Assembly (NCBI GenBank): GCA_949358305.1
Contig: OX442315.1
Location: 17,944,427 to 18,008,426 of the forward strand
Origin: Strigamia acuminata
Taxonomy: Eukaryota; Arthropoda; Chilopoda; Geophilomorpha; Linotaeniidae
Length of the DNA stretch: 64,000 nt
Direction of reading: 5' to 3'
How positions within the stretch are numbered: the first letter of the stretch is position 1; every line of letters starts with the position of its first letter. This document shows positions 1 to 11,834 of the stretch, piece after piece. Both the position numbers and the translations under genes were made by a program. The notes beneath the pieces were generated by a model. The model had not been told where the DNA came from and ran no database searches. It worked only from the letters and a program-made list of their open reading frames with translations.

Positions 1-36
1 GAAAATTTGTTTAGTTAAATATTTTTCGTATTGCAG

Positions 37-655
37 ATTCTTAGAGATGAAGAGCAAATTAAACGCGAATTAAGATACAATGCCACGACTTTTTGGAATA
101 TCGGTAAAATTTCAACAAAAAAAAATATATATATACAAATATAAACTTTAATTCTGCATTTCAGGAATCCATAAAACGTTTTATTTTTTGAGTAATCTCA
201 GAGTAATTTTGGGTGAACAATACGAAAATATTAAGAGTGGAAAGTATCTGGGGAAAGAGGAGGACGATGAAGAATTAGAACCAGCCGACTACGAGGATGA
301 GGAAGGGGAAGTGGAAGAAGAAGACGACGACGAAGCAATGGAAACTAAAAAAGAGGAAAAGGATAAAGTTGAACAAAAGCCTGCCACAGCCAAAAATGAT
401 AAGAACGAACAAGCAGCTGCTGCCAAAAAGGATAATAAAGTCGACGCAACTGGAGATGCGAAAAGGCCCGATGCTTCAAGTCGATCTGCATCCGCAACCC
501 CCGCCGACTCCGAAAACCGTAAAATAACCGCAGCGTTGCTGAAAGACGCCAGCAATCCCGAAAACCAAAAAATACTCGAAGAAAAGGTTCGGGACGATCC
601 AAAGGGTACAAAAGAGAAAATAGTTGAAAAAATTAGAAAGGTTCATGGAATGTAG
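37..655 (+). CDS. 3' end of an acidic, lysine/glutamate-rich protein gene (partial)
   Basis: These are the last two exons of a gene that enters from the left. One exon runs from the acceptor at 36 to a GT donor at 104. The next runs from about 165 to the TAG ending at 655. The reading phase agrees across the junction (one leftover base plus GA gives Gly). The first part is a moderately conserved-looking segment (DEEQIKRELRYNATTFWNIG, then NLRVILGEQYENIKSGKYL). It is followed by a strongly acidic stretch (EELEPADYEDEEGEVEEEDD) and a Lys/Glu/Ala-rich low-complexity tail ending KIRKVHGM. I do not recognise the family. The tail resembles those of nuclear or chromatin-associated proteins, but that is only composition. 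The coding strand and splice phase are well supported. Confidence 0.6.
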
Positions 656-910
656 TTTTTAATTTCTTGAGTTGTATTATGGTGAAAAAAATAGCTTAAC
701 ATTTAAGATATAAAATAGTATTTGGATTGTTGATGTACATTAAAATTGTGGAGAAAAAAAATGTTAAGATTGGAATAAAACTTATTTTTTGTTGACTAGA
801 AATGAAAGTTTCTCGTAGTTTCTTCATTACAAATTGTGACACTAGACGGCGTGGTCAGTTGCGACTTTAGAATGGCGCTGGCTCGAAGAAGGATGAAGAA
901 GGCACTTTAA
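656..910. other. intergenic spacer with MED16 promoter region
   Basis: There are about 250 bp between the upstream stop and the MED16 start codon. The left half is AT-rich and carries an AATAAA-type polyadenylation signal near 775 for the upstream gene. The right half holds GACACTAGACGGCGTGGTCA (838-857), with a TCAGTT initiator-like motif at 855-860, just before the first MED16 ATG. Confidence 0.4.
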
Positions 911-3900
911 ATGGATCTTATATATTCAGTATCAAGAAAGTTTTCGCTGAAATCTCAGTCGAATTCCGACTGGTGAGTATTTTTTAGAACGATTTGTCTG
1001 TTTGATTTGTATTCGATTTGCTTTGTAAAGGATGCACGAAGGAAATGCGGTTTGTGTCATCTCAAGCCGCAATACCATTGCGTTTACAAGCCGGACAAAA
1101 GTTGACGATTCCGTCGGCAAATCGTGGCGATGTCATGTTTATGTTGCGGATCTAAATTTACCTTGGGATGTATATAGGTGATATTATTTTTTTTTTTTAA
1201 ATGAAATTTTTTTTATGCTTTTATTATTTTGAAGAGCTCTAAGTCATAATGAAGAGATAACGTGTTTGGAGTGGGACACTTCCGGCAGCAGACTGTTAGT
1301 AGCGGATAAAATCGGCCAAATTCAAATATGGATGATGAAGGACTACTTGTTGAATGATTGGTTTTGTTTTTCTACGTCCCAGTTTCCCGGTGAACATATT
1401 TTGTGTGCTGCGTGGTTCCATAACGGAAAAAAGGTTCGAAAATGTATGAAAAAAATTGATAAATAGAATTATAATTTTTTTTAAATGTGTTTACAGATTG
1501 TTTTGAATAATGAGAAAAAAGACAGCCCTCATTACACGGATAAATTCCTCACCGTACGGTTTGGGCCTTCGATTCGGCATACTGGCGGCAGGCCGCGAGA
1601 AGGTTGCATCGCTATTGGTGCAACTGGAATGGTAAATTCAATTGAAAAATTGTATAGAATTTTTATTAAATACAAAAAAATATTGTTCAGATATGTGTGG
1701 TATTGCTATCGATGGACGGTACAACTTCAACAAGTTGCGACAGTTTGGGGTTACTAAGAACGAGACTAAAAGTGGTCGATTTGTGTTACGGGAAGAATGG
1801 AGATTTCCTCATAGCTGCTAGTGATGGCAGCATGTGCTCGGCAGTTCACTGCTACAAAGTTACTTTAAAAATCCAGCAAAATGATTCAAGGTCTGCTCAA
1901 TCGGATGGAAAATCATTCCAAGACAAATGTGTTATAAGCAGCCAGTCGTTGCCTGGATTTTATCCAAGTTGTTTTAACACGAATGCGTCGGAACGATCTT
2001 GTAAATAAGGAATTTCAAAAATCAAAGATTTTTAATTTCAAAAAATTAATTTTTAATTTTTAATTTTTTTTTAAGCGGATAAAAAAATAACTCATTTGAG
2101 ATTTGTCGTAAGAGAAGCGGCCGATGCCGTAGTTGTGTGTGCGTCGGGAAACGCGGGAAGTATAATCGAATTATGGGAATTACGAGAAAAACAAATCATT
2201 CTGAATAAAATGTTTTTAAACACCAGTACAGATAATAAATTAAAGACAGTGGTAAGTGCAATATTTATTATTCATTACATTAAATGAAAAATTTATTTAT
2301 TTATTACTAAAATGTAATAATTGTAGAGTTGGCAACATCACGCATCGCAACCATCTCCTACCCAAGTTGTCGCATTGACTACACCCAGAACGTCTTTGTA
2401 CGACAGCAATCCACCACCATCTTACATTCTAGCTGCTTACAGAGACAATTCGATCAAGTGTTTTTACCGAGAATCTCTTCAGTTTGTGTTCAGCATTACC
2501 ATCAATCCAAGTTTACTCCACCGCGAAGAGGCGGGCGGAATAAAACACGTCAGAATCGGAACTACCATATCAGATATGCAACTAACGTGGACTGGGAGCA
2601 CTTTGATAGCTCTCGACTCGTTAAGTCAAATTTATCTCTATAGATTATCACCCATAACAGATCCGGGTAAATGAGAAATACTGCGTAAACTATTTAAATT
2701 TAATTTGAATTACGTGGTTTGATCACAGGGGGCCCGGTATCGGTGAGTTACGCCGTAGCTTTATTCGAATATTGCCTAATTACGGGCATCGATTGGTGGG
2801 ATATTTTGCTTGGTTTACGAGCACGTATGTATATATTAATTTTAACCGTTTAGAATTATGTACATTTTTTATATTTCTTTTTTCTTTTCAGAATTTATTG
2901 ATCAAGTTTGTGAAAAATTGACAGACAGTTTCAATCGCCAGCTTCCGAGTCAACAACAATATTTATTTTTTAGATTCTTAACACTCAAAATGTCTTTATA
3001 TCGGTAAAAAGAAATATTTATTTGCGTGTAGAGATCACAATTGAATCGATGTTTGTCATTTCAGGTGTTTAAATAGCGGTCAGAACAAAGCGGGCGATTG
3101 CAGTGCACTTTTAATGTTAAACGCAGTTGCGACGGCCTTTAAAAGCATGTTGCGCCCAGCGGATTTATCGAGCCAGGACCGAGGGCCAGCTGAGAATCTA
3201 ACTGTTATTATGTCCGGGAAACCAGTGGACAACATAACGGATGTGATGATCCATTTAGAAAACAAAGAATTCATCGTTGAATCAGCTACGTTACAGTCAA
3301 TGCAGCAACTTATCCAATGGGTTGCAGACTTTACGCTTTATTTGTTGGCTTCGTTGCCGCAACAGACTCACTCGTTAATTCACTTCCCAGGAGTAAAAAA
3401 AAAAATTAGATTTTTAAAATGAGTTTGGATTAATTTTTATTTTATTTTTTAACTCAGTGTGGTCTCATTAACGATCTCAAAGCTTTGAACACATTACGAG
3501 AACTTCTCGTCATAATAACAATGTGGGGATTCATCAAACAAAGTTGTTTGCCCACTTTCACTAAGACTTCGGATAGTTTGGACGTGTTGGCCTTGCTTTT
3601 TAGACTGTTATCGAAAGCTCTTCAATGTGGAGAACCGGACGATTCCTTATTGGGTATTTGGACAATTAAGTTTTGTGAGTTTTTAAGTATTGTAATCTTT
3701 TTCATTTGTAGATGAATGCTGTTTATTGCCGAGCCAAGTTCTCATCCCGGCCTTAACCTTAGGCGTGGAAGCGAAAGGTAAAACAAATGTTTTGTTTTAT
3801 TTTTTTTAAAGAAAATAATTAATTATAAATTATTATTATTTTTATTTTTAGGTGTTACCAGCCCTGCCTTATTTCAGAATTCGCTTCCTCTTCCCTTCGA

Positions 3901-4219
3901 GTATTGTAGCGAACCTCCGTTTATGAATTACAGATTAGAGAACAATGTTGTTGAAGGATCGATTACTACTAATCAGTTTTACGATAATGTAAGACACACT
4001 TATTTAGGTTGTAAACCGTCTCAATACAAGCAGTGTGCAAGGTGATTAATTGTTATTAATGGAATTAAATTGTACTTCAACGTTTTTGTTATACGTTTTA
4101 GATGTTCGTGCGTTTCGATGCTGAAAAACATGCCTAAATCCACGGCGACTAAAGCTTGGGACCAAAGATGGGCACGAACATGTCCCTGCGGTGGTCATTG
4201 GAAATTGGCAAACGGATAA
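911..4219 (+). CDS. MED16: Mediator complex subunit 16 (MED16)
   Basis: MED16 is a tail-module subunit of Mediator, the nuclear coactivator that links transcription factors to RNA polymerase II. About 14 short exons join in phase. Exon 1 is 911-972 with donor GTGAGT, and the split Trp codon closes with exon 2 at 1031. The protein starts MDLIYSVSRKF. It then shows the N-terminal WD40-like propeller typical of MED16: CLEWDTSGSRLLVADKIGQI, AAWFHNGKK, FLTVRFGPS. The helical C-terminal half contains EYCLITGIDWWDILLGL, LIQWVADFTLYLLASLPQ and LRELLVIITMWGFIKQSCLP. The last exons encode the cysteine cluster QCARCSCVSML and the ending CPCGGHWKLANG, which match the conserved zinc-binding tail of MED16. 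Length and order match the full-length family, and nothing looks broken. Confidence 0.93.
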
Positions 4220-4693
4220 TCGATTGCTTTTTCTTCTTCTTGAAATTTTGAATATATAAAATCGTATGTTTTGTTACTATTTAAAGACAAACACGAAATA
4301 ATCAGGTGACTGATATCGGAAATTAAAGAGATTTTTAATCCGAAACTTTTGTTTTGTTTTAAAAAAAAACCAAAAAAATAACAATTGAAGGCATTTTGTT
4401 TCGCACAATTTAAAAATAAAAATTAAGCTCGACCGCGAGAATATAAACAAAGGGCCCATAAAAGACCACTTATGCAACAAAAGGAAACAAAACACTGATT
4501 TACAATTTTCAAAAATAAAACAAATAAAGGAGATCAAAAAAATATATTAGAAAAATTAAACATTTCATTTGTTTGCTTATGGTATCTTACACAAGTCCTT
4601 GAAAATGGAATGTAAATTTGTTTAAAAGTAGTTATTTACAACGCTAATTCGTTTTGGCCTTAATTCTGCACTCCCTAGGCACTGGTGACAATT
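4220..4693. other. convergent 3' region between MED16 and the ZnT gene
   Basis: This is AT-rich DNA holding the two 3' untranslated regions. AATAAA-like signals occur on both strands. I see no coding signal. Confidence 0.4.
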
Positions 4694-6512
4694 TCAAGAT
4701 GAATTTAAGTCCGTCTGGATTGTTGATTGGATTACGTGATATTTCTGCCTAACCAAACTATTTGCTCTTTCGACGATCGCGTAATTATCAGCAGTATCGT
4801 CTATAACATTTTTAAAAAAAAAACATCCAAATTTTTACATTTCATTACATGAAGATGTATTTTTGTGAATACCTAAAATCAAATTTGCTATCAAAACATG
4901 TTTTCCAACTGTCAAACTCCACATGTGCAAACTCTTGACACTTTTCACGCCTTCAATACTTTCCAGATCATTCGTCACACTTGTGTAATTAATCTCATTA
5001 GGAAAACCTAAAAGAAAATGGATTATTAGAAAAAAAATTACATTTTATTTTACACAGTTTACCTTCCATGAGAACTCTAATAACAGCTTTCAAAATTCCT
5101 ATTGTCGTAAGTAGTACCAAGGCAGAGAAGAGAAATGTACAAATCAGATCTGCTAAATGATATTCTGGCTAATAAAATAATAGAAAAAAAAGTTATTACA
5201 CTGAAATTAAATTAATTTGAGCTTTCGTACTTTGAATTTAATAACAATAGCTGTAACTAGAACACCAATACTCTGTAGCAGGTCGCCAATTACATGAATA
5301 AAAGCAGCACGGACGTTTATGTTGCTCTTATGTGAATGCGACGAATGTGTATGCGCCACGAGCGAACTTCCATGAGGACAATGGCAACAAGTGTGCAATA
5401 CTGATCCCATGCTAAATAAAACGATTTTACGTTAAATATGCACAAAAAAATAACATTAAACTTACATCACGTTAAATAATATTCCTATCACGGCTGTAAT
5501 GATCATGATGTTTGCTTTAATTTCACTGTTTTGATTAATAACACGATTTATTGCCATATAAATTAAAATCCCTGATAATATCCATATAAGAATCACACTA
5601 GTTAATGCTCCTAAAATTTCTGTGAAAAATAAAATAAATAGTAAAAAATAAATAAATAAATAAATAAATAAATAACTAACCTGCTCTAAAATAACCAAAT
5701 GGCATTTTCCTCGATGGCGCTCTTTTACCAATCCAAATCGCAAACAAACTGATGAGAAAACTCATTAAATCGCTTAACATATGGGCAGCATCAGCCATTA
5801 TGGCAAGACTTCCTGATAAATAACCACCTGAATAAAAAATAAATCATTTAATATTTACATTTCATTGACTTATTCGGCCATACAGCTGTCAGTAAAAATT
5901 ACAACAACACGTACGCATCCGGTATAAGTCACCACTAAACAATTTCAGGTCAGCTCACCGACTATTTCAGCGATCATAAACGCTAAGCATAAAACAGTAC
6001 TGATTAAAAGTTGATTTCTGGCTCTATTATTCTCTTTGGCTGGAGTCATTTGAACTTGGCAGTGATCTTCGTCCAATGGCAACTGATTAAACGAATTTCC
6101 ATCACACTGTTTAACGAGTAATAAAATGTTAGGATATTGAATTTCAAACCATATTTTATTTCTATACAACCTGTAAAAGTGGAACATCATTATCCGACTC
6201 ATATATTGCGTAGGATTCGTGCCACGCTGATTGATTATGTCTTTTCGTGCCATTAGCTGTTGATTTCCAGGGAGATGTTGTTGCATTATTTTGGTTCGAG
6301 GGATTCGGTAAACTCTGACATGTCAGGTAAACTTGAACTTCTTCAATACCATTACCTTCCGTGACTAATTCCAACTTGGGTTGAGCCATACTAATTAGAT
6401 CTTCATCGTAATCTTCCATGCTTCCACTGACGTTTCGCTTCACGGGGTTGATACATTGGGAAGAAGAGTCGTTCGAAGACAATTTTTGAAAACTGCACGA
6501 CTCCATTTTCAT
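4694..6512 (-). CDS. Zinc transporter of the cation diffusion facilitator family (ZnT, SLC30A2/3/4/8-like)
   Basis: This is a proton-coupled zinc exporter that moves cytosolic Zn2+ into vesicles or out of the cell. Eight exons on the minus strand join in phase. They encode a long N-terminal cytosolic region (MKMESCSFQKLSS..., ending near DNDVPLLQ), then six predicted membrane helices. TM2 has the zinc-site motif HxxxD (ADAAHMLSDL) and TM5 has HVIGDLLQ; the HxxxD/HxxxD pair is diagnostic of ZnT zinc sites. The loop between TM4 and TM5 is His-rich (HTCCHCPHGS, HTHSSHSHKS), as in the ZnT2/3/8 clade. The C-terminal domain has SIEGVKSVKSLHMWSLTVGK and ends QTDLNSS before TGA. Total length is about 440 residues. 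It lies convergent to MED16, with a ZIP importer 3 kb away. The exact paralogue cannot be assigned. Confidence 0.92.
5646..5676. repeat. AAAT microsatellite in a ZnT intron
   Basis: About eight tandem AAAT units lie inside a short intron of the ZnT gene, before a TTCTG-type exon boundary. It is likely neutral. Confidence 0.8.
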
Positions 6513-7166
6513 TCAGATTCTAGACCAAACAAAATATTTGTTTTACTTCATATCATCACCGTTAGAGGGTGACACACCAATTTGCGGAAACAGATGTTCC
6601 AACCCAACCCTTTGAAAAATATCATTCATCGTTATCATTTCATTTTTTATTCACTGATAAAAATTAAAATATATACACATTCAATGACATCCGAACCACG
6701 TTAATTTAGGGTTGCACCAAATAAAAAAAAAGCTGAATAACCCAATATGTAATGATAAAAAGCAATTTTTATGTTAAAACTACACTTTATGCTAAAAAAA
6801 AGTAATTTATGCATTAAAAATACAAATTTTTCCGATACAAATTAAATTTTTATGGTGCAAGTTTAATTTTTATGATACAAATTAAATTTTTATGGCGCAA
6901 GTTCAATTTTTATGATACAAATTAAATTTTTACGGTATAAATTCAATTTTTATGGTACAAATTCAATTTTTATGGTACAAATTCAATTTTTATGGTACAA
7001 ATTCAATTTTTTTGTTAAAACGCAATTTTTTTTTTTAAAAACCCAATTTTTACTTAAAATATTTAATTTTCACCTAGAAATATAAAGTTACCTGATAACT
7101 TTTAATCGAATAGACCGAATAACGAAATATTCGGTGCAACCCTGCGTGATTAATTGATGTGACTTG
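6513..7166. other. ZnT upstream region and spacer to B3GNTL1
   Basis: This holds the presumed ZnT promoter (6,513-6,650). It is followed by AT-rich DNA containing the 20-bp tandem repeat listed separately. I found no perfect metal response element here; the closest match, TGCACCA, fails the consensus at the last base. Confidence 0.4.
6818..7015. repeat. 20-bp minisatellite, unit ATTCAATTTTTATGGTACAA
   Basis: About ten head-to-tail units with small differences (TTTAATTTTTATGATACAA, ATTAAATTTTTACGGTATAA). The last three units, near 6,955-7,015, are almost identical. Degenerate half-units continue on both sides, from about 6,720 to 7,080 (CAATTTTTATG, CAATTTTTTTT). Confidence 0.85.
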
Positions 7167-8201
7167 TCAGCCAAAATGGAAGTAATCAACACCTTCCTTC
7201 AAGTTTAATGAGCGCAAGTTTGCTTCAAAGCTACCATTTGTGAGATCAAGCTTAACACAAATGATCAAAGGTGGTGTGGCGGTTGCATAATGAATAATTG
7301 GAACTGTTGGTTTTGGTGTTTCTAACGACTCCTCAAATGTGTATTTAGCCTTGAAAATTTTTTTTGCGTCAACATCGCAAAAAGCCCGAACTTTCTTCCT
7401 ATTTTCCGGCGTTAGAGAGCGATAAAACCTTCTCCCTTGTTTCCCAGCGCTCCAAATGGTAAAACTACCCCAATATTTCAAAACGTTCGTCTCAAGTTTC
7501 GTCAACCTTAACCTCCAAATTGATTCCTCTAAAACAGAAAAGGTTGTTGCACCAGAATGGTATCGATAAACCAAAAGATCTTCATCGACTTTATGCAATC
7601 GACCCTGTTTCTCCACATGTTGATAAAAAAATATGAGATCCTCGGGCACGCCTTTTCCATCTTCATTAAATCCTCCAACGTTTCCATAGACATCACGATG
7701 GCAAAACCAAGTGGGCATCAACACGGTCGGCCCATGCGAGGTATATATTTGTGTGTACAGTTCCGTATCTTTAATATTATTCGCCCATCTCGTGTATCGT
7801 TCGGTGGATCCCTCGGGATCCCTGCTAAACCTCGATCCAATTATTGCATTTCGATCGTTTTGGCCAGCAACGAATTGTTTTTCTAGTCTATCGATTCGCA
7901 TTACGTCGTCTGCGTCCAGAAAGCAAAGAAATTCTCCTTTGCTTTGCTCGACAGCTCTATTCTTCGCATATCCGACACCTTTCGCATATTGATGCTTGGA
8001 ATTAGTTAAAATAACATTTATCCCGACCGATTCCAATTTGTTTTTCCAATTTTTCAAAATGTGTATCGAATTATCGGTGGACGCATCGTTGAAAATCGAT
8101 ATTTCGAAATTGCCCTCGAAATTTTGCTGTAAAACCGATGCGAGACACTCGTCTAACCATTTTTCGGCATTGTAAACTGGCAGGATGATTGATATATCCA
8201 T
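7167..8201 (-). CDS. B3GNTL1: B3GNTL1-type GT2 glycosyltransferase (beta-1,3-N-acetylglucosaminyltransferase-like protein 1)
   Basis: This is a single-exon, 344-residue family-2 (GT-A fold) glycosyltransferase. It starts MDISIILPVYNAEKWLDECL, the classic GT2 N-terminus. It continues with FNDASTDNS, GVGYAKNRAVEQSKGEFLCF and LDADDVM, whose Asp-x-Asp-like triad should bind the metal and nucleotide sugar. The family-specific stretches STERYTRWANNI, GPTVLMPTWFCHRDV, GVPEDLIFFYQHVEKQGR and FTIWSAGKQGRRFYRSLTPE identify B3GNTL1. The C-terminus, with ICVKLDLTNGSFEANLRSLN, is also typical. Length equals that of the vertebrate protein. No signal or transmembrane segment is visible, consistent with a soluble protein. 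The acceptor substrate is not established for this family. The absence of introns is unlike the neighbours and may point to an old retrocopy or intron loss. Confidence 0.93.
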   Translation of the reverse strand: MDISIILPVYNAEKWLDECLASVLQQNFEGNFEISIFNDASTDNSIHILKNWKNKLESVGINVILTNSKHQYAKGVGYAKNRAVEQSKGEFLCFLDADDVMRIDRLEKQFVAGQNDRNAIIGSRFSRDPEGSTERYTRWANNIKDTELYTQIYTSHGPTVLMPTWFCHRDVYGNVGGFNEDGKGVPEDLIFFYQHVEKQGRLHKVDEDLLVYRYHSGATTFSVLEESIWRLRLTKLETNVLKYWGSFTIWSAGKQGRRFYRSLTPENRKKVRAFCDVDAKKIFKAKYTFEESLETPKPTVPIIHYATATPPLIICVKLDLTNGSFEANLRSLNLKEGVDYFHFG

Positions 8202-9404
8202 TTCTGTGGAAAATTAGACGACATATTATATTGTCATTCAGTTTTGTAATAGCAAACAGGTTTTTGTTTACAATCCAAATACCTGTAAACGAACCATTCA
8301 GAATTCCATTTGAAATTGATGAGCAGAAAACCTACTCCTTTTACGATCTAAAAACACTAATTTCGATACAACGAATGACAGGTGATGCGAGACAAAGAAA
8401 AACGCCTTTTGCCAATTAAAGTCGACTAATTTTACGCGGCAATAATTATGTTTGGGGTTAATTATACGGTGCGATACAGCACGTGCGCGTCATGAGAATT
8501 TGGGTCATGTTTTAAAAGCAATGAAAAAGCAAAAATTGAATAGATATAAGAACGTTTGTCGTTTATTGCTGACATCTAAAGCCTGTCAGTGTTGTTTCTC
8601 CACACTGTGACACTGGAGCTAAACTGCCGGCCACCGCGCCATTGTCATGACTACGCAGTAATTACGTCATCAACGCTCACATTTCCAAACCAGGCTACAG
8701 CGAGAGACGAAAGCAAGGTAGAGGCGCCATCTTTACTTCTCTGAATCTGCACACGGCTCTAAAGTTGCTGTCGTATCGCGGGGATATTTAAAGTTCAAAA
8801 TAGTGATAAATTGACATCAGGTGAGATTTAGTTCTAATTTGATGCCGATTACAGGCACTTGATTAGTTTTAGGCTTGTATTTTCATGTTGAATGAGGTTG
8901 TTTTCAACATATTGTTATGCCGGCCTTCGTTGCGACATGTACGGCTTAGAGTCTGGTATCTTAAAATTGGTGTTTCTTTAACGTCCAGAGCTCATTTATT
9001 GAGTTAAAAAAGTAAAAAAAAATATGTATATTTACATCTAAATTTATTGATCAAAACAAAAAATAATAATTTTGAGTGAAAAAAACACATTTTGTTGATA
9101 AATTCAATCGGAAAAACACAAATGAAAAATATGGTTTGTTAAATACGTAAAAAAAATAAAATTTAGGTTTGTCATCTGAGAGAAAAAAGGTCGTACCATA
9201 TTCGGTCAAAACTATGGCTAATTTAAAACCTCTTTTAGTGGTAATATGATTGACCAAAAATAGATTAAAAAGATAGAAGTCTATTTTCGGTTAAATGATA
9301 TGTGGATGGTTTATACGTAATCGTTTGATATAAATTATAAAATTGTATCTGTTTTCACTTATGTAATCTCTTTTTTTTCTTTCTTTTAGGCTACAGAATA
9401 AGAA
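8202..9404. other. divergent promoter region and 5' untranslated exon/intron of the ZIP gene
   Basis: B3GNTL1 and ZIP point away from each other here. A relatively GC-rich stretch (8,560-8,820) has a TCAGTG initiator-like motif near 8,586 and probably contains the ZIP start site. A clear donor (CATCAG|GTGAGA) at 8,821 and an acceptor (TTCTTTTAG) at 9,389 suggest a non-coding first exon ending at 8,820 and an intron of about 570 bp. The start codon lies 15 bases into exon 2. Confidence 0.5.
8748..8757 (+). promoter_or_regulatory. metal response element core (MTF-1 site)
   Basis: The sequence TGCACACGGC fits the MRE consensus TGCRCNC followed by GGC. It lies about 70 bp before the 5' donor of the ZIP gene, so in or next to its leader exon. 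MREs bind the zinc-sensing factor MTF-1 in animals. The site is seen in the sequence; its use here is inferred. Confidence 0.5.
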
Positions 9405-11834
9405 ATGGTTACCGCGATCAAATTCGGAAGAAAAAGCAATTTGAAGCACTTTTTAACATTACTTCTATTTATTAATTTATCGTCGGTGGTATGCGGAAAC
9501 TTAACTCCGGACTTTTACGTGAAACAACTATTCTTAAAATACGGGAATGATGAATTCATCACTGTGGAGAATTTTAGACATTTATTAAGTACTTTAGGTG
9601 TTGAACAAATTGATAAGACTGTGATAAATCAAAAGGATTTTGCAATTAATCAACAAATCGATGAAACCCAGCTGCGAAGCAACCCGAGTCACGATCACGA
9701 TGATCACGATCATCACGATCATCATGATCACCAAGTGAAGAAAAGTATAAAAAAAATTAAATTTTACATCAAAAAATGTTTTTAAACAAATTTTTAAACA
9801 ATTTATTCGCTTCTATCCAGGTGAAAATAATCTAGATAATGCCTTAGTATACGGGAATAACACTTTTGATAATCATACATCGAGGAAAGAAGTAAGACAA
9901 TATTTTAAATTATAAGACAAAATTAAATAATTCATTATAATTTTCTTTATTATAGTGTTTGTCAACAAATGAGATTTTAAATGCATTTGACATTAACACG
10001 ACAATCAACCAACAGCAATTTATTAATTTATTGCCGGCTGTAATTTACAAGTTGGCAATGGCGTCGTGTAATGAGAAAAAAGCCACGGAAGTGGCGCCCG
10101 TACCCGAAGTTACATCGAATATGGGTACAAAATAAAGCATCTGCCAAAAAATTTGCAATTTTAATTGACTAGTTTGGTTTTCAGTGTGGTTGTACGCAGC
10201 TGTTTCGGTCCTTGTAATCAGTTTGTCTGGTTTGGTCGTCGTGGCAATAATACCTGTCTTAAGAGGAGCATATTATCAATCATTACTTCAGTTTTTAGTG
10301 GCTCTCGCAGTGGGATCGTTAATTGGCGACGCATTATTGCATCTTTTGCCTCATGTGAGTCACTTTATTTGTAGAAATTTTAATATTATTTCATTTACCG
10401 GTATTTATTTTTTTATTTATTATTTTGTCTAGGCAATGTCTGGACACGATCACCGAGAATGCGAAACCGAGGGCCACGGTCATCACACGCACGAACATGC
10501 ACTATCTCACAATTCACATTGCGAAGAAGAAAATAACCAACTCGATACGATGGTGTGGAAAGGATTAGTGGCCGTATTAGGCGTTTTTATATTTTTTATG
10601 GCGGAGAGATTGCTTACTGTTTGCAGTACAAGACGAAAAAAGAAGTTTAATGTAATTTTTGAAAAATCTCGTGCATTAAGTCGGTCTAAACTCGTTCCAT
10701 TTCTTAGGCTTTATCGACAAAAATTCTGGAGAATGGTAATCACGAGGCAAATAAAGATGAGGAGAAACTATGTAAACAGAAATACAATAGTTATAGCTAT
10801 TGTTACGGAGAAGTCACCGTAGATATGTTAAAGGGTAAATTTTACATCCGAAAAATAATTAATTAATTTAATTAATTTTTGCATTTATTGCTTTCAGGTT
10901 TGAATGATCCCGTATACGACGAATCGGATCACCACAACTGTTTGGAGAAATCGAGTCAAACCGACGAAGCAAAAGGTTCCTTAAAGCAGCCGGCGGAAGA
11001 AATGAAAACGCTTAATCCTCTGAGGCCTAAAATAGGAGACGGCGATCACTTTGACGACGGAGAAATGACGACGGATTCGGGAGTAATCGTGGCAAAACAC
11101 GAGCATCGTCGGCACGGTCACAGTCACACACACACGCATACCGTACCCACGTCTGTCAGTTCCGTAGCGTGTATGGTGATCATGGGTGATGGGTTACACA
11201 ATTTTTGCGACGGTCTTGCAATAGGTAGTGCAAATCAATCGCAAGTTTACGAACAATCTCTCACACCACGTTTTTATGGTCGTTTTTACAGGAGCAGCGT
11301 TTGCAAATAGTATTACTGGTGGTGTGAGTACAGCGATCGCCGTTTTCTGCCATGAATTACCTCATGAATTAGGTTTGGACGTTTGTTAGGTTATTTTTAT
11401 TTTTTGTTTATTTAAATTTTCGGTTTTCTAGGTGATTTTGCAATTTTACTTAAATCTGGAATGACAGCGAAACAAGCACTCGCTTACAACGGTCTGTCTT
11501 CGGTGTTATGTTTTCTGGGCATGGTGGTTGGAGTTGGCCTCGGAAACCTGGCTGCAATTTCTCCGTGGATATTTGCCGTTGCAGGAGGAATGTTTATTTA
11601 CATAGCTCTTGTCGATATGGTGCGGATTGAATGGAATTTTCTGCTGGAAATATGTTAACACGGATATTAATTTTTTTTTTTTTTTTTTTTTAGATTCCCG
11701 AATTAAATTCCACGACGAACACCAACTACTTTCAACTTTTTCTCCAATTTTTTGGCATGTTCTTAGGCATAATTATCATGTTGCTTATCGCGCTACATGA
11801 ACATGATTTACAAAAAATATTTCATTACAATTGA
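9405..11834 (+). CDS. ZIP zinc importer of the LIV-1 subfamily (SLC39A6/A10-like)
   Basis: This membrane transporter brings Zn2+ into the cytosol. It starts [12 protein letters not shown] with a hydrophobic signal segment ([16 protein letters not shown]). A long extracellular region follows, with a His/Asp tract ([15 protein letters not shown]). TM1-3 include [38 protein letters not shown] and [19 protein letters not shown]. Cytosolic His-rich loops are [12 protein letters not shown] and [15 protein letters not shown]4 carries [14 protein letters not shown] and TM5 [10 protein letters not shown], the paired metal-site motifs of LIV-1 ZIPs. The C-terminal exon ends [18 protein letters not shown] at 11,832. 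An intron of about 65 bp near 11,226-11,291 falls right after AIG, and the phase closes as AIGAAF. About ten exons. Orthology to ZIP6 versus ZIP10 is unresolved. Confidence 0.93.
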
